This document shows positions 49,945 through 58,022 of a DNA stretch of 64,000 nt, in pieces. The notes beneath the pieces were generated by a model. The model saw only the letters and a list, made by a program, of their open reading frames with translations. It had not been told where the DNA came from and did not search any database. The position numbers and the translations under genes were made by a program. The DNA is from DASUPK01 sp963774305 (GTDB lineage Bacteria > Actinomycetota > Thermoleophilia > Solirubrobacterales > 70-9): the NCBI GenBank assembly GCA_963774305.1, contig CAVZEM010000006.1:1-64000 (forward strand), written 5' to 3'. Numbering within the stretch: position 1 is the first letter of the stretch; every line of letters begins with the position of its first letter.

Positions 49945-51966
49945 CTATCCGAAGATGGTCTCGCGCGTGCCCAGGGCTGCGAGCACCCGCTCGGCGACCG
50001 CCTCGCCGGTGAAGCCGACCTCCTCGCGGAGCAGCGCCGGCTTGCCGTGCGTGACGTAGCGGTCCGGCAGGCCGACGCGCAGGACGCGCGCGCGCTCCGA
50101 GCCATCGGCGAAGGCGTCCTCGACATGTTCGAGCACGCCGGAGCCAAAGCCGCCCGGAAGGACGTTCTCCTCGATCGTGACGAGCAGGTCGTGGTCGGCT
50201 GCCAGCTTCTCGATCAGGTCTCCGTCGAGCGGCTTGGCGAAGCGGGCGTCGGCGACGGTCGGCTCGAGGCCCTTGCCGCGGAGGATCTCCGCGGCCCGCA
50301 GGCCGACCTGGACGCCATAGCCGTAGCCGAGCAGCGCAACTCGCTCGCCCGGCAGGAGCAGCTCGCCCCTGCCGATCTCGATCTCCTTCGGAGCGTCCGG
50401 CATGGGCGCGCCCTCGGCCGCCCCGCGCGGGTAGCGGAAGGCGATCGGCCCGTCGTCGTAGGCCAGAGCCGTGTGGAGCATGTGGATGAGCATCGCCTCG
50501 TCGCGGGGCGCCATCACGACCACGTTCGGCAGCTCGCGGAAGTAGGAGACGTCGAAGGCGCCGTGGTGAGTCGGGCCGTCGTCGCCGACCAGGCCCGCCC
50601 GGTCCATCGCGAAGACCACGTTCAGCTTCTGCAGGCAAACGTCATGAACCAACTGGTCAAACGCTCGTTGTAGGAAGGTCGAATAGATCGCGCAGACCGG
50701 CTTGGCGCCCTGGATGGCGAGGCCGGAGGCGAAGAGAACGGCGTCCTGCTCGGCGATGCCGACGTCGTAGTACTGATCCGGCAGCTCGTCGCAGAGCTTG
50801 TTGAGGCCGGTGCCGCCGGCCATCGCCGCGGTGATCCCGATGACCCGTGGATCCTGCTTGGCCTCCTCCACCAGGGCGTCGGCGAAGACCGCCGTGTACT
50901 GCGGCGGCGCCTTGGGCGGGGGCTTCTCGAGCTTCTCGATCTTCTCGGGCGAGTCACTCTCGCTCACGGGTATGACGGGCTTCTTTGGTGCCTCCTTGCC
51001 GTTGACGATCGAACCCGGCTTGGCGGCGTGCCACTTCTCCATCCCCTCGAGGCCGCCCTCCTCGGCGGGCTCGAAGCCCTTGCCCTTGACGGTGTGGATG
51101 TGGACGACGACGGGGCGGTCGGCCTCCAGGGCCTTCGTCAAGGCTTGACGAAGGGCGGCGACGTCGTGCCCGTCGATCACACCCATGTAGGCGAGATCGA
51201 GCTCCTCGAAGAAGAGGCCGGGCGCCCAGTAGGCCTTGATGGCCGCCTTCACCTCGGGTCCGAGGCGCTCGATGCGACGGCCGAGGCCAAGTGGCAGCTG
51301 GGTGAGGCGGTCCTCGGTGGTGGAGCGCGCCTGGTAGAGCCGCGGGTTGAGGCGCACGCGCTGGAAGTAGCGGGAGAGGGCGCCGACGTTCGGTGAGATC
51401 GACATCCCGTTGTCGTTGAGGACGATCACCATCGGCGTCTGCAGCCCGCCGGCGTGATGGAGCGCCTCGTAGGCGACCCCGCCGGTCAGCGCGCCGTCGC
51501 CGATCACCGCGACGACCTTGCCGTCCTCCCCGATCCCCTTGAGCATCGCCTCCTTGAGGCCCACGCCGTACCCGATAGAGGTCGACGCATGGCCCGCGCC
51601 CATGATGTCGTGCTCGGACTCGAAGATCGAGCAGAAGGGCGCCAGGCCCTTGTACTGGCGGATCGTGTCGAGCGCGTCCTTGCGGCCGGTGAGCACCTTG
51701 TGCGGGTAGGCCTGGTGGCCGACGTCCCAGAGGATCTTGTCCGTCGGCGAGTCGAGCAGGCTGTGCAGCGCGACGGCCAGCTCGCAGGTGCCGAGGTTGG
51801 CTCCGAAGTGGCCGCCGATCTCGCCGATCGTGTCGATGATCAGCTCGCGGACCTCCTGGGCCACCCGCTGGAGCTGCTCGTCGGAGAGCTCGGTCAGGTC
51901 GGCCGGAGAGTCGATCGAGTCGAGCAGCCGGTGATTGTGCTTCGCGTCGTTTGAGTCCGTGGCCAT
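49945..51966 (-). CDS. dxs: 1-deoxy-D-xylulose-5-phosphate synthase
   Basis: 673 aa, slightly longer than usual. ThDP and catalytic motifs: GHFGANLGTCELAVALHSLL and WDVGHQAYPHKVLTGRKD near residue 80, GDGALTGGVAYEALHHAGG near 156 and NDNGMSISPNVG near 184, AEQDAVLFASGLA and DRAGLVGDDGPTHHGAFD near 460. First step of the MEP isoprenoid pathway. The extra length is a charged linker near residue 340 (PEKIEKLEKPPPK). The ATG overlaps the upstream ispA stop by 1 bp (TGATG). Confidence 0.96.
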   Translation of the reverse strand: MATDSNDAKHNHRLLDSIDSPADLTELSDEQLQRVAQEVRELIIDTIGEIGGHFGANLGTCELAVALHSLLDSPTDKILWDVGHQAYPHKVLTGRKDALDTIRQYKGLAPFCSIFESEHDIMGAGHASTSIGYGVGLKEAMLKGIGEDGKVVAVIGDGALTGGVAYEALHHAGGLQTPMVIVLNDNGMSISPNVGALSRYFQRVRLNPRLYQARSTTEDRLTQLPLGLGRRIERLGPEVKAAIKAYWAPGLFFEELDLAYMGVIDGHDVAALRQALTKALEADRPVVVHIHTVKGKGFEPAEEGGLEGMEKWHAAKPGSIVNGKEAPKKPVIPVSESDSPEKIEKLEKPPPKAPPQYTAVFADALVEEAKQDPRVIGITAAMAGGTGLNKLCDELPDQYYDVGIAEQDAVLFASGLAIQGAKPVCAIYSTFLQRAFDQLVHDVCLQKLNVVFAMDRAGLVGDDGPTHHGAFDVSYFRELPNVVVMAPRDEAMLIHMLHTALAYDDGPIAFRYPRGAAEGAPMPDAPKEIEIGRGELLLPGERVALLGYGYGVQVGLRAAEILRGKGLEPTVADARFAKPLDGDLIEKLAADHDLLVTIEENVLPGGFGSGVLEHVEDAFADGSERARVLRVGLPDRYVTHGKPALLREEVGFTGEAVAERVLAALGTRETIFG

Positions 51967-52862
51967 CAGGTGTGACGGGTGTGGATGAAGTCGGTGATTC
52001 GAGCCAGATCGTCGGTCTTCGCGGCCGTCTCAGCCAGTGCCTTCCATGCTTTGCGGTGCGACTGAGAGGCTAGCTCGCGGGCCCTGTCGAGGCCATACGC
52101 GCTCACATAGGTGAGCTTGCCGTGTCTCTCGTCGCTACCGCTTGGCTTGCCGAGCTCTTCATCCGATCCGGTCACGTCGAGAATGTCGTCGACGATCTGG
52201 AACAGGACACCGAGCTCATCGGCGAAACGGCGGTACGGCATTGTCTCACCTTCCGGGATCTCACCCAATGCCAATACGACGCCCACGCTCGAGGCGATCA
52301 GCCGCCCGGTCTTGAGGAAATGCATCTCCCGCAGGAGCTCGGGGTCGACCTCTCCCCCGGCCCCCGGTCCGCCCTCCTCGAACTCGGTGACGTCGACGTA
52401 CTGACCGCCGACCATGCCTCCGACCCCGGTGGCGGAGACCAGCTCACGGAGCGCCGCGAGGACGGCGGCGGGCTTGCCCTCCTGGCGCTGGCTGAAGATC
52501 CGCATCGCCTCCGCGAAGAGGCCGTCGCCCGCCAGGATCGCGACGTTCTCCCCGTACTTGACGTGCGAGGTGGGCATGCCGCGCCGCAGCTCGTCGTCGT
52601 CCATCGCCGGCAGGTCGTCATGGATCAGCGAGTAGGTGTGGATCAGCTCGATCGCCGCGGCCGCGGGCAGAACCCGCTCGGGCTCGAGCCCGATGGAGCG
52701 CGCCGTGGCCAGCGCGAGCACCGGACGAATCCGCTTGCCCCCGGCGAGCAGCGAGTAGCGCATCGCCTCGGCCAGTCCCGCGGTGGCCGGCGTCTCCGAG
52801 AAGCTGAGGCGGGTCAGGTAGCGGTCGACCATCTCCCGAAGGTCGTCGGGGTACTCGCTCAT
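51966..52862 (-). CDS. ispA: Polyprenyl (farnesyl/geranylgeranyl) synthase
   Basis: 298 aa. First Asp-rich motif in HDDLPAMDDDELRRGMPTSH near residue 80, second in VLFQIVDDILDVTGSDEELG near 225; LLAGGKRIRPVLALATA near 40 binds pyrophosphate. The two residues of the first motif mark an FPP/GGPP short-chain type, but chain length cannot be read with certainty. It supplies substrates downstream of the MEP pathway, coupled to dxs. Order small gene-ispA-dxs mirrors E. coli xseB-ispA-dxs. Confidence 0.93.
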   Translation of the reverse strand: MSEYPDDLREMVDRYLTRLSFSETPATAGLAEAMRYSLLAGGKRIRPVLALATARSIGLEPERVLPAAAAIELIHTYSLIHDDLPAMDDDELRRGMPTSHVKYGENVAILAGDGLFAEAMRIFSQRQEGKPAAVLAALRELVSATGVGGMVGGQYVDVTEFEEGGPGAGGEVDPELLREMHFLKTGRLIASSVGVVLALGEIPEGETMPYRRFADELGVLFQIVDDILDVTGSDEELGKPSGSDERHGKLTYVSAYGLDRARELASQSHRKAWKALAETAAKTDDLARITDFIHTRHT

Positions 52863-52870
52863 CCGGCGGC

Positions 52871-53080
52871 TCAGTCCCCTGGTGGGCCGGAGGCGCCGCG
52901 CAGGGCGCCCTCGACCGCGCGACCCGCCTGGGAGGCGAGCTCGGACGCCTCACGAACCAGCTCGGCGGCGTGTTCGTCGTCGACGTCGCCCTCGAGCTGC
53001 GTCGCGAGCTGCTCAAGCCTCGCGGTGATGCGCTCGAGCTCGGCGGCGCCGCCGCCGGTCGATTCGGCTCCAACACCCAT
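52871..53080 (-). CDS. 69-aa helical protein in the xseB position
   Basis: Glu/Ala/Leu-rich: ELERITARLEQLATQLEGDV then AELVREASELASQAGRAVEG. It would form a two-helix bundle. It occupies the place of xseB (exonuclease VII small subunit) upstream of ispA-dxs and has the same size and helical pattern, but the DxxLEEA-like core of XseB is weak. So it may be a divergent XseB or an unrelated protein. Starts are coupled closely to ispA (8-bp gap). Confidence 0.55.
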   Translation of the reverse strand: MGVGAESTGGGAAELERITARLEQLATQLEGDVDDEHAAELVREASELASQAGRAVEGALRGASGPPGD

Positions 53081-53184
53081 TGGGGCGCGATGCTAGCTGT
53101 CGTCGGGGTTCGTTCGGGGCCCTTGCAACCCAATATCGGTGTGGACCACGGACTCGGGACCCGCCTGGACCACCGATGGAGTTC

Positions 53185-53520
53185 ATGATGACCACCAAGA
53201 GGCACAAGCACAGGGCAATGGGACTGGGAACGATCGCGATGCTCGCCGTGGCCGGCGGGCTCGCCCTCGGGGTCCCGGCGGCATCCGCGCAGGATCAGCT
53301 GTCGAACCCGTCAGCCGCCCAGTACAAGCCGCAGTCGCAGATCCAGGGCACAACCACGATCGGCGCCGCGTCGAGCAATGCGAGCCAGGACCACTCGGGC
53401 GGCGGTTTGCTGGCGTTCACCGGAATGGACCTCGTCGTTCTCGCGGGCGTCGCGATCCTGCTGGTGGGTACGGGCATCGCTCTGCGACGGCTCTCGGCTC
53501 CTCGCAGGCATCACACCTGA
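53185..53520 (+). CDS. Secreted protein with LAFTG sorting signal
   Basis: 111 aa from ATG 53185 (also possible from 53176 or 53188; GGAG lies 7 nt before 53188). Signal peptide GTIAMLAVAGGLALGVPAAS, a short Gln/Ser-rich extracellular part (~50 residues), then LAFTG followed by a hydrophobic helix (MDLVVLAGVAILLVGTGIAL) and a basic end RRLSAPRRHH. This is a sortase signal of the class E LAxTG type, so the protein should be anchored to the cell wall. The exposed part is tiny and may be a spacer. No sortase gene is in the window. Confidence 0.75.
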   Translation: MMTTKRHKHRAMGLGTIAMLAVAGGLALGVPAASAQDQLSNPSAAQYKPQSQIQGTTTIGAASSNASQDHSGGGLLAFTGMDLVVLAGVAILLVGTGIALRRLSAPRRHHT

Positions 53521-53528
53521 CCGCTGCG

Positions 53529-54311
53529 TCAAGGCCCAATCAGCCCCGGTATGTCGGCTATCGAGTCGACCGTTACCGTCGGCTTGATCCCTGACACATC
53601 CACGAGGTCCTCCCTGTATTTGCCGGTCCTGACCAGGATCCCCGCCAGCCCGGCCTCCATCGCCCCTCCGACGTCAGCCTCGACGTCGTCGCCGACCATC
53701 GCCGCCCGTTTGGCGGAGACGCCGAGCTCGCCCAGGGCCAGCTCGAAGAACGCGGCCGACGGCTTGCCCATGACCTCCGCCTCCCGCCCCGTCGCGTACT
53801 CGAGTGCGGCGACGAATGGACCCGCATCGAGCGAGAGGCCCTCGGAGGTCTCCCAGTATCGGTTCCTCTGCAGCGCGATCAGGGCCGCGCCGTCCATCAG
53901 CCTGCGGAAGGCGCGGTTGAGGATCTCGTAGTCCCAGCGATCGCCAAGATCGCCGACGATCACCGCGTCAGCGGCGTCGCCACGCTCCTCGAGCCCCTCC
54001 AGGTCCTCGCGCAGCTCGTCCAACACGACGAGCGAGACCGACTCGTAGCCGGCTTCAGCGCAGCGGCGCGCAGCCAGCGAGGCGGGCGTGATCAGCTCCC
54101 TCGGATCGGCCTCGATCCCGAGTCGCTCCAGGCGCTCGAGGATCGAGCGGCGCGGCCGCATGGTCGTGTTGGTGACGAGACGGATCGGGATGCCGGCGGC
54201 GCGCAGGCGATCGAGCGCCTCGGCCGCGCCGGGCACCGCCTCGTCCTGCACGTAGATCACCCCGCTGAGGTCGAGGAGGAGCCCCTCCACACCCTCGAGC
54301 GAGGCGGCCAT
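53529..54311 (-). CDS. HAD-IIA family phosphatase
   Basis: 260 aa. GLLLDLSGVIYVQDEAVPGA near residue 10 (motif I DxS, as in LHPP/HDHD2-like members, instead of DxD), IRLVTNTTMRPR near 43 (motif II), MGKPSAAFFELAL near 180 (motif III Lys) and AAMVGDDVEADVGGAMEAGL near 205 (motif IV). It would remove phosphate from a small molecule such as a sugar or nucleotide. The ATG overlaps the nusB stop by 1 bp, so it is the third gene of efp-nusB-HAD. Confidence 0.83.
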   Translation of the reverse strand: MAASLEGVEGLLLDLSGVIYVQDEAVPGAAEALDRLRAAGIPIRLVTNTTMRPRRSILERLERLGIEADPRELITPASLAARRCAEAGYESVSLVVLDELREDLEGLEERGDAADAVIVGDLGDRWDYEILNRAFRRLMDGAALIALQRNRYWETSEGLSLDAGPFVAALEYATGREAEVMGKPSAAFFELALGELGVSAKRAAMVGDDVEADVGGAMEAGLAGILVRTGKYREDLVDVSGIKPTVTVDSIADIPGLIGP

Positions 54312-54691
54312 CAGTCGACGGCGCCTCGCTCCGCCAGGGCCGCACCCAGGATTCCGTTGACGAACCCCGGCGCATCGGCGCCGCAGTACTCCTTGGCGAG
54401 CTCAACCGCCTCGTCGATCGCGACCTCGACCGGCACATCGTCCTCGTGGAGGGCCTCGTACAGCGCCGTCCGCATGATGCTGCGCTCGAGCGGCGCGATC
54501 CGCTCCAGAGCCCAGCCCTTCGAGTGCTTGGCGATCAGCCCATCGAGCTCGGGCCGGTTCGCCTCCACCGCCTCCGCGAGCTCGACCGAGAACGGCTTCG
54601 CTCCCTCCAAGAGCTCGTTCAGCGGCCGTCCGGTGACCTCGTGCTGATAGAGCGCGAAGACGGCGTCGCGGCGCTGATCCGACCTTTTCAC
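54311..54691 (-). CDS. nusB: Transcription antitermination factor NusB
   Basis: 126 aa all-helical protein. MKRSDQRRDAVFALYQHEVT at the N-terminus, LDGLIAKHSKGWALERIAPL near residue 48, and VAIDEAVELAKEYCGADAPG, FVNGIL near the end are the typical NusB motifs. It acts with NusE (S10) in rRNA antitermination. efp lies 10 bp upstream and the HAD gene overlaps downstream, so the three are one transcription unit. Confidence 0.93.
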   Translation of the reverse strand: MKRSDQRRDAVFALYQHEVTGRPLNELLEGAKPFSVELAEAVEANRPELDGLIAKHSKGWALERIAPLERSIMRTALYEALHEDDVPVEVAIDEAVELAKEYCGADAPGFVNGILGAALAERGAVD

Positions 54692-54701
54692 GAACCCGAG
54701 A

Positions 54702-55262
54702 CTACGCCCGGCTGACGTACTCGCCGCTGCGGGTGTCGACGCGGACGCGTTCCCCCTCCTCGATGAAGAGCGGGACCTGGACGATCACGCCGGTCTCCAG
54801 CGTGGCCGGCTTGGTGCCACCGCCCGAGGCGGTGTCGCCCTTCAGGCCCGGGTCGGTCTGGGTGATCGCGAGGTCAACGGCACTCGGCGGCTGTGCGCCG
54901 GCGGGGCGCTCGTCGACGAAGAGCAGGTCGACGTCGGAGTTCGGCGGCACCCACTTCAGGGCGTCGCCGACGACCGACTTCGGGATCTCGACCTGGTCGT
55001 AGCTCTGGTTGTCCATGAAGACGGCCGCGTCGCCGGAGTCGTAGAGGAACTGCATCTTGCGGGTCTCGGTGCGCACCGGCCGGAACTTCTCGCCGGCCTT
55101 GAAGGTCTTGTCGATCACGGCGCCGTCGTCGACCCGCTTCAGCTTGGAGCGCACGAAGGCGCCGCCCTTGCCGGGCTTGACGTGCTGGAACTCGACGATC
55201 CGGAAGATCCTGCCGTCGACCTCGATGTGGGTCCCGTTCTTGAATTGATTGGTACTTATCAA
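54702..55262 (-). CDS. efp: Elongation factor P
   Basis: 186 aa from a TTG at 55262, giving ISTNQFKNGTHIEVDGRIFR. The loop VKPGKGGAFVRSKL carries the Lys (near residue 33) that is modified in many EF-P; KTRETRKMQFLYDSGDAAVF-like and PLFIEEGERVRVDTRSGEYV near the end complete domains II and III. EF-P relieves stalling at polyproline. Length and motifs are typical. Confidence 0.95.
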   Translation of the reverse strand: MISTNQFKNGTHIEVDGRIFRIVEFQHVKPGKGGAFVRSKLKRVDDGAVIDKTFKAGEKFRPVRTETRKMQFLYDSGDAAVFMDNQSYDQVEIPKSVVGDALKWVPPNSDVDLLFVDERPAGAQPPSAVDLAITQTDPGLKGDTASGGGTKPATLETGVIVQVPLFIEEGERVRVDTRSGEYVSRA

Positions 55263-55426
55263 GGCCGCGAAGGCTAGCTGCCGCGATGAGGCGACATGCG
55301 TTAGTGCCGCGCACCGCTGAGCTCAGCTCAGGAACTCGATCGCCCCGGCGGCACCGGGTTCGCAGTGGGCTTGCGCTGTAGTTCCCACGCGACGAACGAC
55401 TGAGAGTCGGCTACGGACTCGACCGG

Positions 55427-55849
55427 TTAGCCGATCTGCTCCGCCAGCTCAATGATGATCCCCTCCGGGCCGCGGACGTAGCAGAGCCGGTAGCTGTCCT
55501 CGTAGCGCTCCAACTCGCCGACGAGCTCAGCGCCGCGGGCTCGCAGACCGGCGACGACGGCGTCGATGTCCTCGACGGCGAATGCGACATGGCGGATACC
55601 CGGTGTGTTCGCCTGCGCGTGCCGGTTGTCGCCCTGGTCCGACGGCGTGTGGAACTTCGTCAGCTCGAGTCGTCCGTAGCCGTCCGGAGTTTGCACGATC
55701 GCAATCTCCGCGCGGACGCCCTCGAGCCCCACGACGCGGTCCACCCAGCGGCCCTCAACCCGTCCCTCGCCCTGCAGCTCGAGTCCGAGCTGGACGAAGA
55801 ACTCAGTCGCGGTCGCGAGGTCGTCAACCACGATGCCGACGTGCTCCAT
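55427..55849 (-). CDS. VOC/glyoxalase family protein
   Basis: 140 aa from ATG 55849. EHVGIVVDDLATATEFFVQL (metal His), TPDGYGRLELTKFHTP (Glu), GIRHVAFAVEDIDAVVAGLR (His) and RGPEGIIIELAEQIG (Glu) complete a VOC metal site. Substrate unknown; not the same as the GloA-like gene at 43422, whose loops differ. A longer frame to 55924 adds an unrelated leader. Confidence 0.8.
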   Translation of the reverse strand: MEHVGIVVDDLATATEFFVQLGLELQGEGRVEGRWVDRVVGLEGVRAEIAIVQTPDGYGRLELTKFHTPSDQGDNRHAQANTPGIRHVAFAVEDIDAVVAGLRARGAELVGELERYEDSYRLCYVRGPEGIIIELAEQIG

Positions 55850-56047
55850 CCGTTGGATCGTCAAGTGCTCGACGGTACAGAACTTAGATTCGAGCCACGG
55901 TGCCAGTCGGGGCGAAAGGTTCAATTTCGCCGCGCAAGCGGGATTACCGGTCAGGCTGCTACCACCTCACTACCGATCCGGGGTGCCTGATCTCGGAAGC
56001 TTCGAAGTAGCCGGTCTCGGGCAGCGCGCTTGGAGGGATCACCGATC

Positions 56048-56128
56048 ATGGCTCCGCCTAATGTCGAGACAGCGGGCGAGCGGTATCTGGGGAACGACGT
56101 CGAGGTCATCCGCAGGGTCATCAACTGA
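56048..56128 (+). CDS. 26-codon reading frame, uncertain
   Basis: ATG 56048 to TGA 56128 gives a 26-residue peptide ending DVEVIRRVIN, close to a strong hairpin. It has no clear ribosome site and no recognisable domain. It may be a peptide, a remnant of an NTF2-like start, or not coding. Confidence 0.25.
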   Translation: MAPPNVETAGERYLGNDVEVIRRVIN

Positions 56129-56136
56129 GTGACCGA

Positions 56137-56162
56137 GGAGGCCCGGCACGCGCCGGGCCTCC
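56137..56162. terminator. Bidirectional hairpin
   Basis: Perfect 11-bp stem GGAGGCCCGGC/GCCGGGCCTCC with loop ACGC, lying 18 bp beyond the stop of the endonuclease-like gene on its strand. No T run. Confidence 0.6.
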
Positions 56163-56180
56163 CCGTCACATCAGCGTTTC

Positions 56181-57278
56181 CTAGTGCACGCGGACCGTCG
56201 CGACCACGCCGGCGTGGTCGGAGGGCCAGAAGGGCGGCGACCCCTGGAACGGCGTAAAGCCGATCAGGCTGGCGTCTTGCGCCCTCGAGGCCGCGTGCGT
56301 CAGCACCAGGTCGATCCGCGAGGCCAGTGCCGACGTCGGGTTCGTGAGCGGCGAGTTCTGGCAGCACGAGAAGCCCGGATCGCCGGGGTTCGTGTTCCAC
56401 GCGTCGTTGAAATACGACTTGGTGAGGTTCCCGTACGTGGACGTGGTGCTGCCGTCGGCGGCCGAGTTGAAGTCGCCAGTCGCGATCACCGCGCCGCCGG
56501 CCTTAGCCGGCCCTTTGAGGAACTCCTGCCCTTGCGCCTCCTGGACGGCCGCGAAGGCCGCGGGGGCCTCGGTCTCGAGGTGGGTGTTGACGAAGTGGAA
56601 CTTCTTGCCCTTCAGCTTCCCATCGATCGATGCCCAGCCCCGATCGAACGACAGTGGGCCGACCGGCGTTGCGACGACCGCTTGCGTCGCGTAATGCCCG
56701 CTCTGCGGGTTGGAGACCGCGAGGTTGGGGTTGGCGTCGTTGTTGACGAGGATCACGTCACGGTCCTGGAGCCTGACAAAGCAGTTGAATGCTGCCGGGT
56801 TGCTGCTACAGGGGGGCAACACGAGCGGCACCGGGCCGATGTCCGCGTTGTTCGATACCGACGCGACCGAGTAGGACAGCCCGCGAGCCGACAGGGCCGC
56901 CTGGAGGATCGCCAGGAAGTCCTGGCTCGGAGGCGCCAAGGACCCGATCGACGTCCATTTGGTCACCTCCTGAAGGCCGATCACGTCCGGCCGCTCGGCG
57001 TCGATCTCGTCGGCGATCGCCTGCGCGCGCGCAGGGAAGTTGGTGAACTGGACGGTTCCGTAGATCGTCGCGACCCCGATGAGGAAATCGGTCTGATTCG
57101 TCGCAGTGAGTGCGGGGGCGAGGTCGGAGCCCAGGTACAGATTCTGGGTCATCACGTCCAGCTCGCGCTGCTTGTCCTTGGCCTGCGCGATGCCGGGCAG
57201 TGCCAGCACGAGCGCCGCCACGATCAGGGCGACTAGTGCCAATGGCGCTCCGACGGCGCCCCGAAGTTTGAACAGCAT
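56181..57278 (-). CDS. Secreted endonuclease/exonuclease/phosphatase-fold protein
   Basis: 365 aa from ATG 57278, chosen because AAAGGAGGAG (57284-57293) sits just upstream and a signal peptide (LVALIVAALVLALPGIAQA) follows. The EEP fold appears as LDVMTQNLYLGSDLAP, RPDVIGLQEVTKW (catalytic Glu), FHFVNTHLE, AVIATGDFNSAADG (Asp/Asn) and SDHAGVVATVRVH (Asp-His) at the end. Such enzymes cleave phosphodiesters in DNA, RNA or lipids. Extracellular location suggests a nuclease or sphingomyelinase-like role; substrate unknown. The longer frame to 57455 lacks a signal at its start. Confidence 0.83.
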   Translation of the reverse strand: MLFKLRGAVGAPLALVALIVAALVLALPGIAQAKDKQRELDVMTQNLYLGSDLAPALTATNQTDFLIGVATIYGTVQFTNFPARAQAIADEIDAERPDVIGLQEVTKWTSIGSLAPPSQDFLAILQAALSARGLSYSVASVSNNADIGPVPLVLPPCSSNPAAFNCFVRLQDRDVILVNNDANPNLAVSNPQSGHYATQAVVATPVGPLSFDRGWASIDGKLKGKKFHFVNTHLETEAPAAFAAVQEAQGQEFLKGPAKAGGAVIATGDFNSAADGSTTSTYGNLTKSYFNDAWNTNPGDPGFSCCQNSPLTNPTSALASRIDLVLTHAASRAQDASLIGFTPFQGSPPFWPSDHAGVVATVRVH

Positions 57279-57524
57279 GCTCACTCCTCCTTTGATAGTT
57301 GCGGCGCCAGCCTCGGCGTCCTCGCCAGTGTCACCCAATGCGGTGATCCATTGCCGAGGACAGCCGAGTCTGTCATGAATGGGCCCTCGCCTGCATTCGG
57401 CTGGGGGTCTCGTGCCTGGAGAACGATGCTCAACCGAGACCACGCGCAGTCGCAATCATGGCATCCGCATGGTTCCGCGTTTCCCCTGCAAACGACGCTC
57501 TAAATTAGCCCCACACCCACCGTA

Positions 57525-57728
57525 TCAATCGCCGTCCGCATGGTTCGCCCCGTCGCCCTCGACCTGGGCAATCAGGAGGGCGAGGTCCCGCTCGGCGCCG
57601 GCCAAGAAGTCGGTGTCCTCCAGCAGCTCGGCTTCGTCGTTCAGTCGGCGCTCTAGCTCGACCAGGCGGATTCCCACCGCGCCGACGAGCGTCGCTGCCT
57701 GCCTCAGCGATTCAGCATGTGTCTCCAT
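57525..57728 (-). CDS. 67-aa helical protein, unknown
   Basis: From ATG 57728, preceded by AAAGGAAACAGAT; a longer form from 57779 (84 aa) has a poorer ribosome site. Sequence METHAESLRQAATLVGAVG then VELERRLNDEAELLEDTDF is an amphipathic helical protein with an acidic C-terminus. No family recognised. It lies next to arm-like repeats and the tRNA fragment, so it may belong to an old mobile element. Confidence 0.5.
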   Translation of the reverse strand: METHAESLRQAATLVGAVGIRLVELERRLNDEAELLEDTDFLAGAERDLALLIAQVEGDGANHADGD

Positions 57729-57801
57729 ATCTGTTTCCTTTCCAGTCGGCTTCGCGGGCCGCTGTTCACTGTCAGCCATGCTCGGTCACTTGGCCTCGGA
57801 G

Positions 57802-57853
57802 GGTGGTAGCAACGCTCCGGCTACCACCGGGCCTGCTACCAGCCTGCTACCAG
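57802..57853. repeat. 11-bp tandem and inverted repeats
   Basis: GGTGGTAGC (57802-57810) and its inverse GCTACCACC (57820-57828), then CCTGCTACCAG at 57832-57842 and 57843-57853, tandem with an 11-bp period. The TGCTACCA core recurs. They lie 119 bp from the tRNA fragment, which parallels the arm-like repeats at the other two attachment sites of the window. Confidence 0.7.
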
Positions 57854-57971
57854 TTCGGTTCGGGAGGGAAGCTTCTAGCCGTCCACTTGGACGCTCAGGG
57901 TAAATCCGCAAACGGCTCTCGAATGGCGCTCTGTCGCGGAATGACGCGACCTGGCGTAGAGCCTTGGTGAG

Positions 57972-58020
57972 TCGGGGCGACTGGATTTGAACCAGCGACC
58001 TATCGGCCCCCAGTCGAGCG
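57972..58020 (-). pseudogene. 3' fragment of a tRNA-Pro (GGG)
   Basis: On the minus strand CTCGACTGGGGGCCGATAGG, then the T arm GCTGG-TTCAAAT-CCAGT and CGCCCCGA, exactly the 3' half of a tRNA-Pro with anticodon GGG. The 5' half (acceptor and D arm) is missing; the sequence changes at once to the 3' end of the GH5-like gene. The anticodon stem has two mismatches. It is a remnant attachment site. Confidence 0.82.
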
Positions 58021-58022
58021 CC

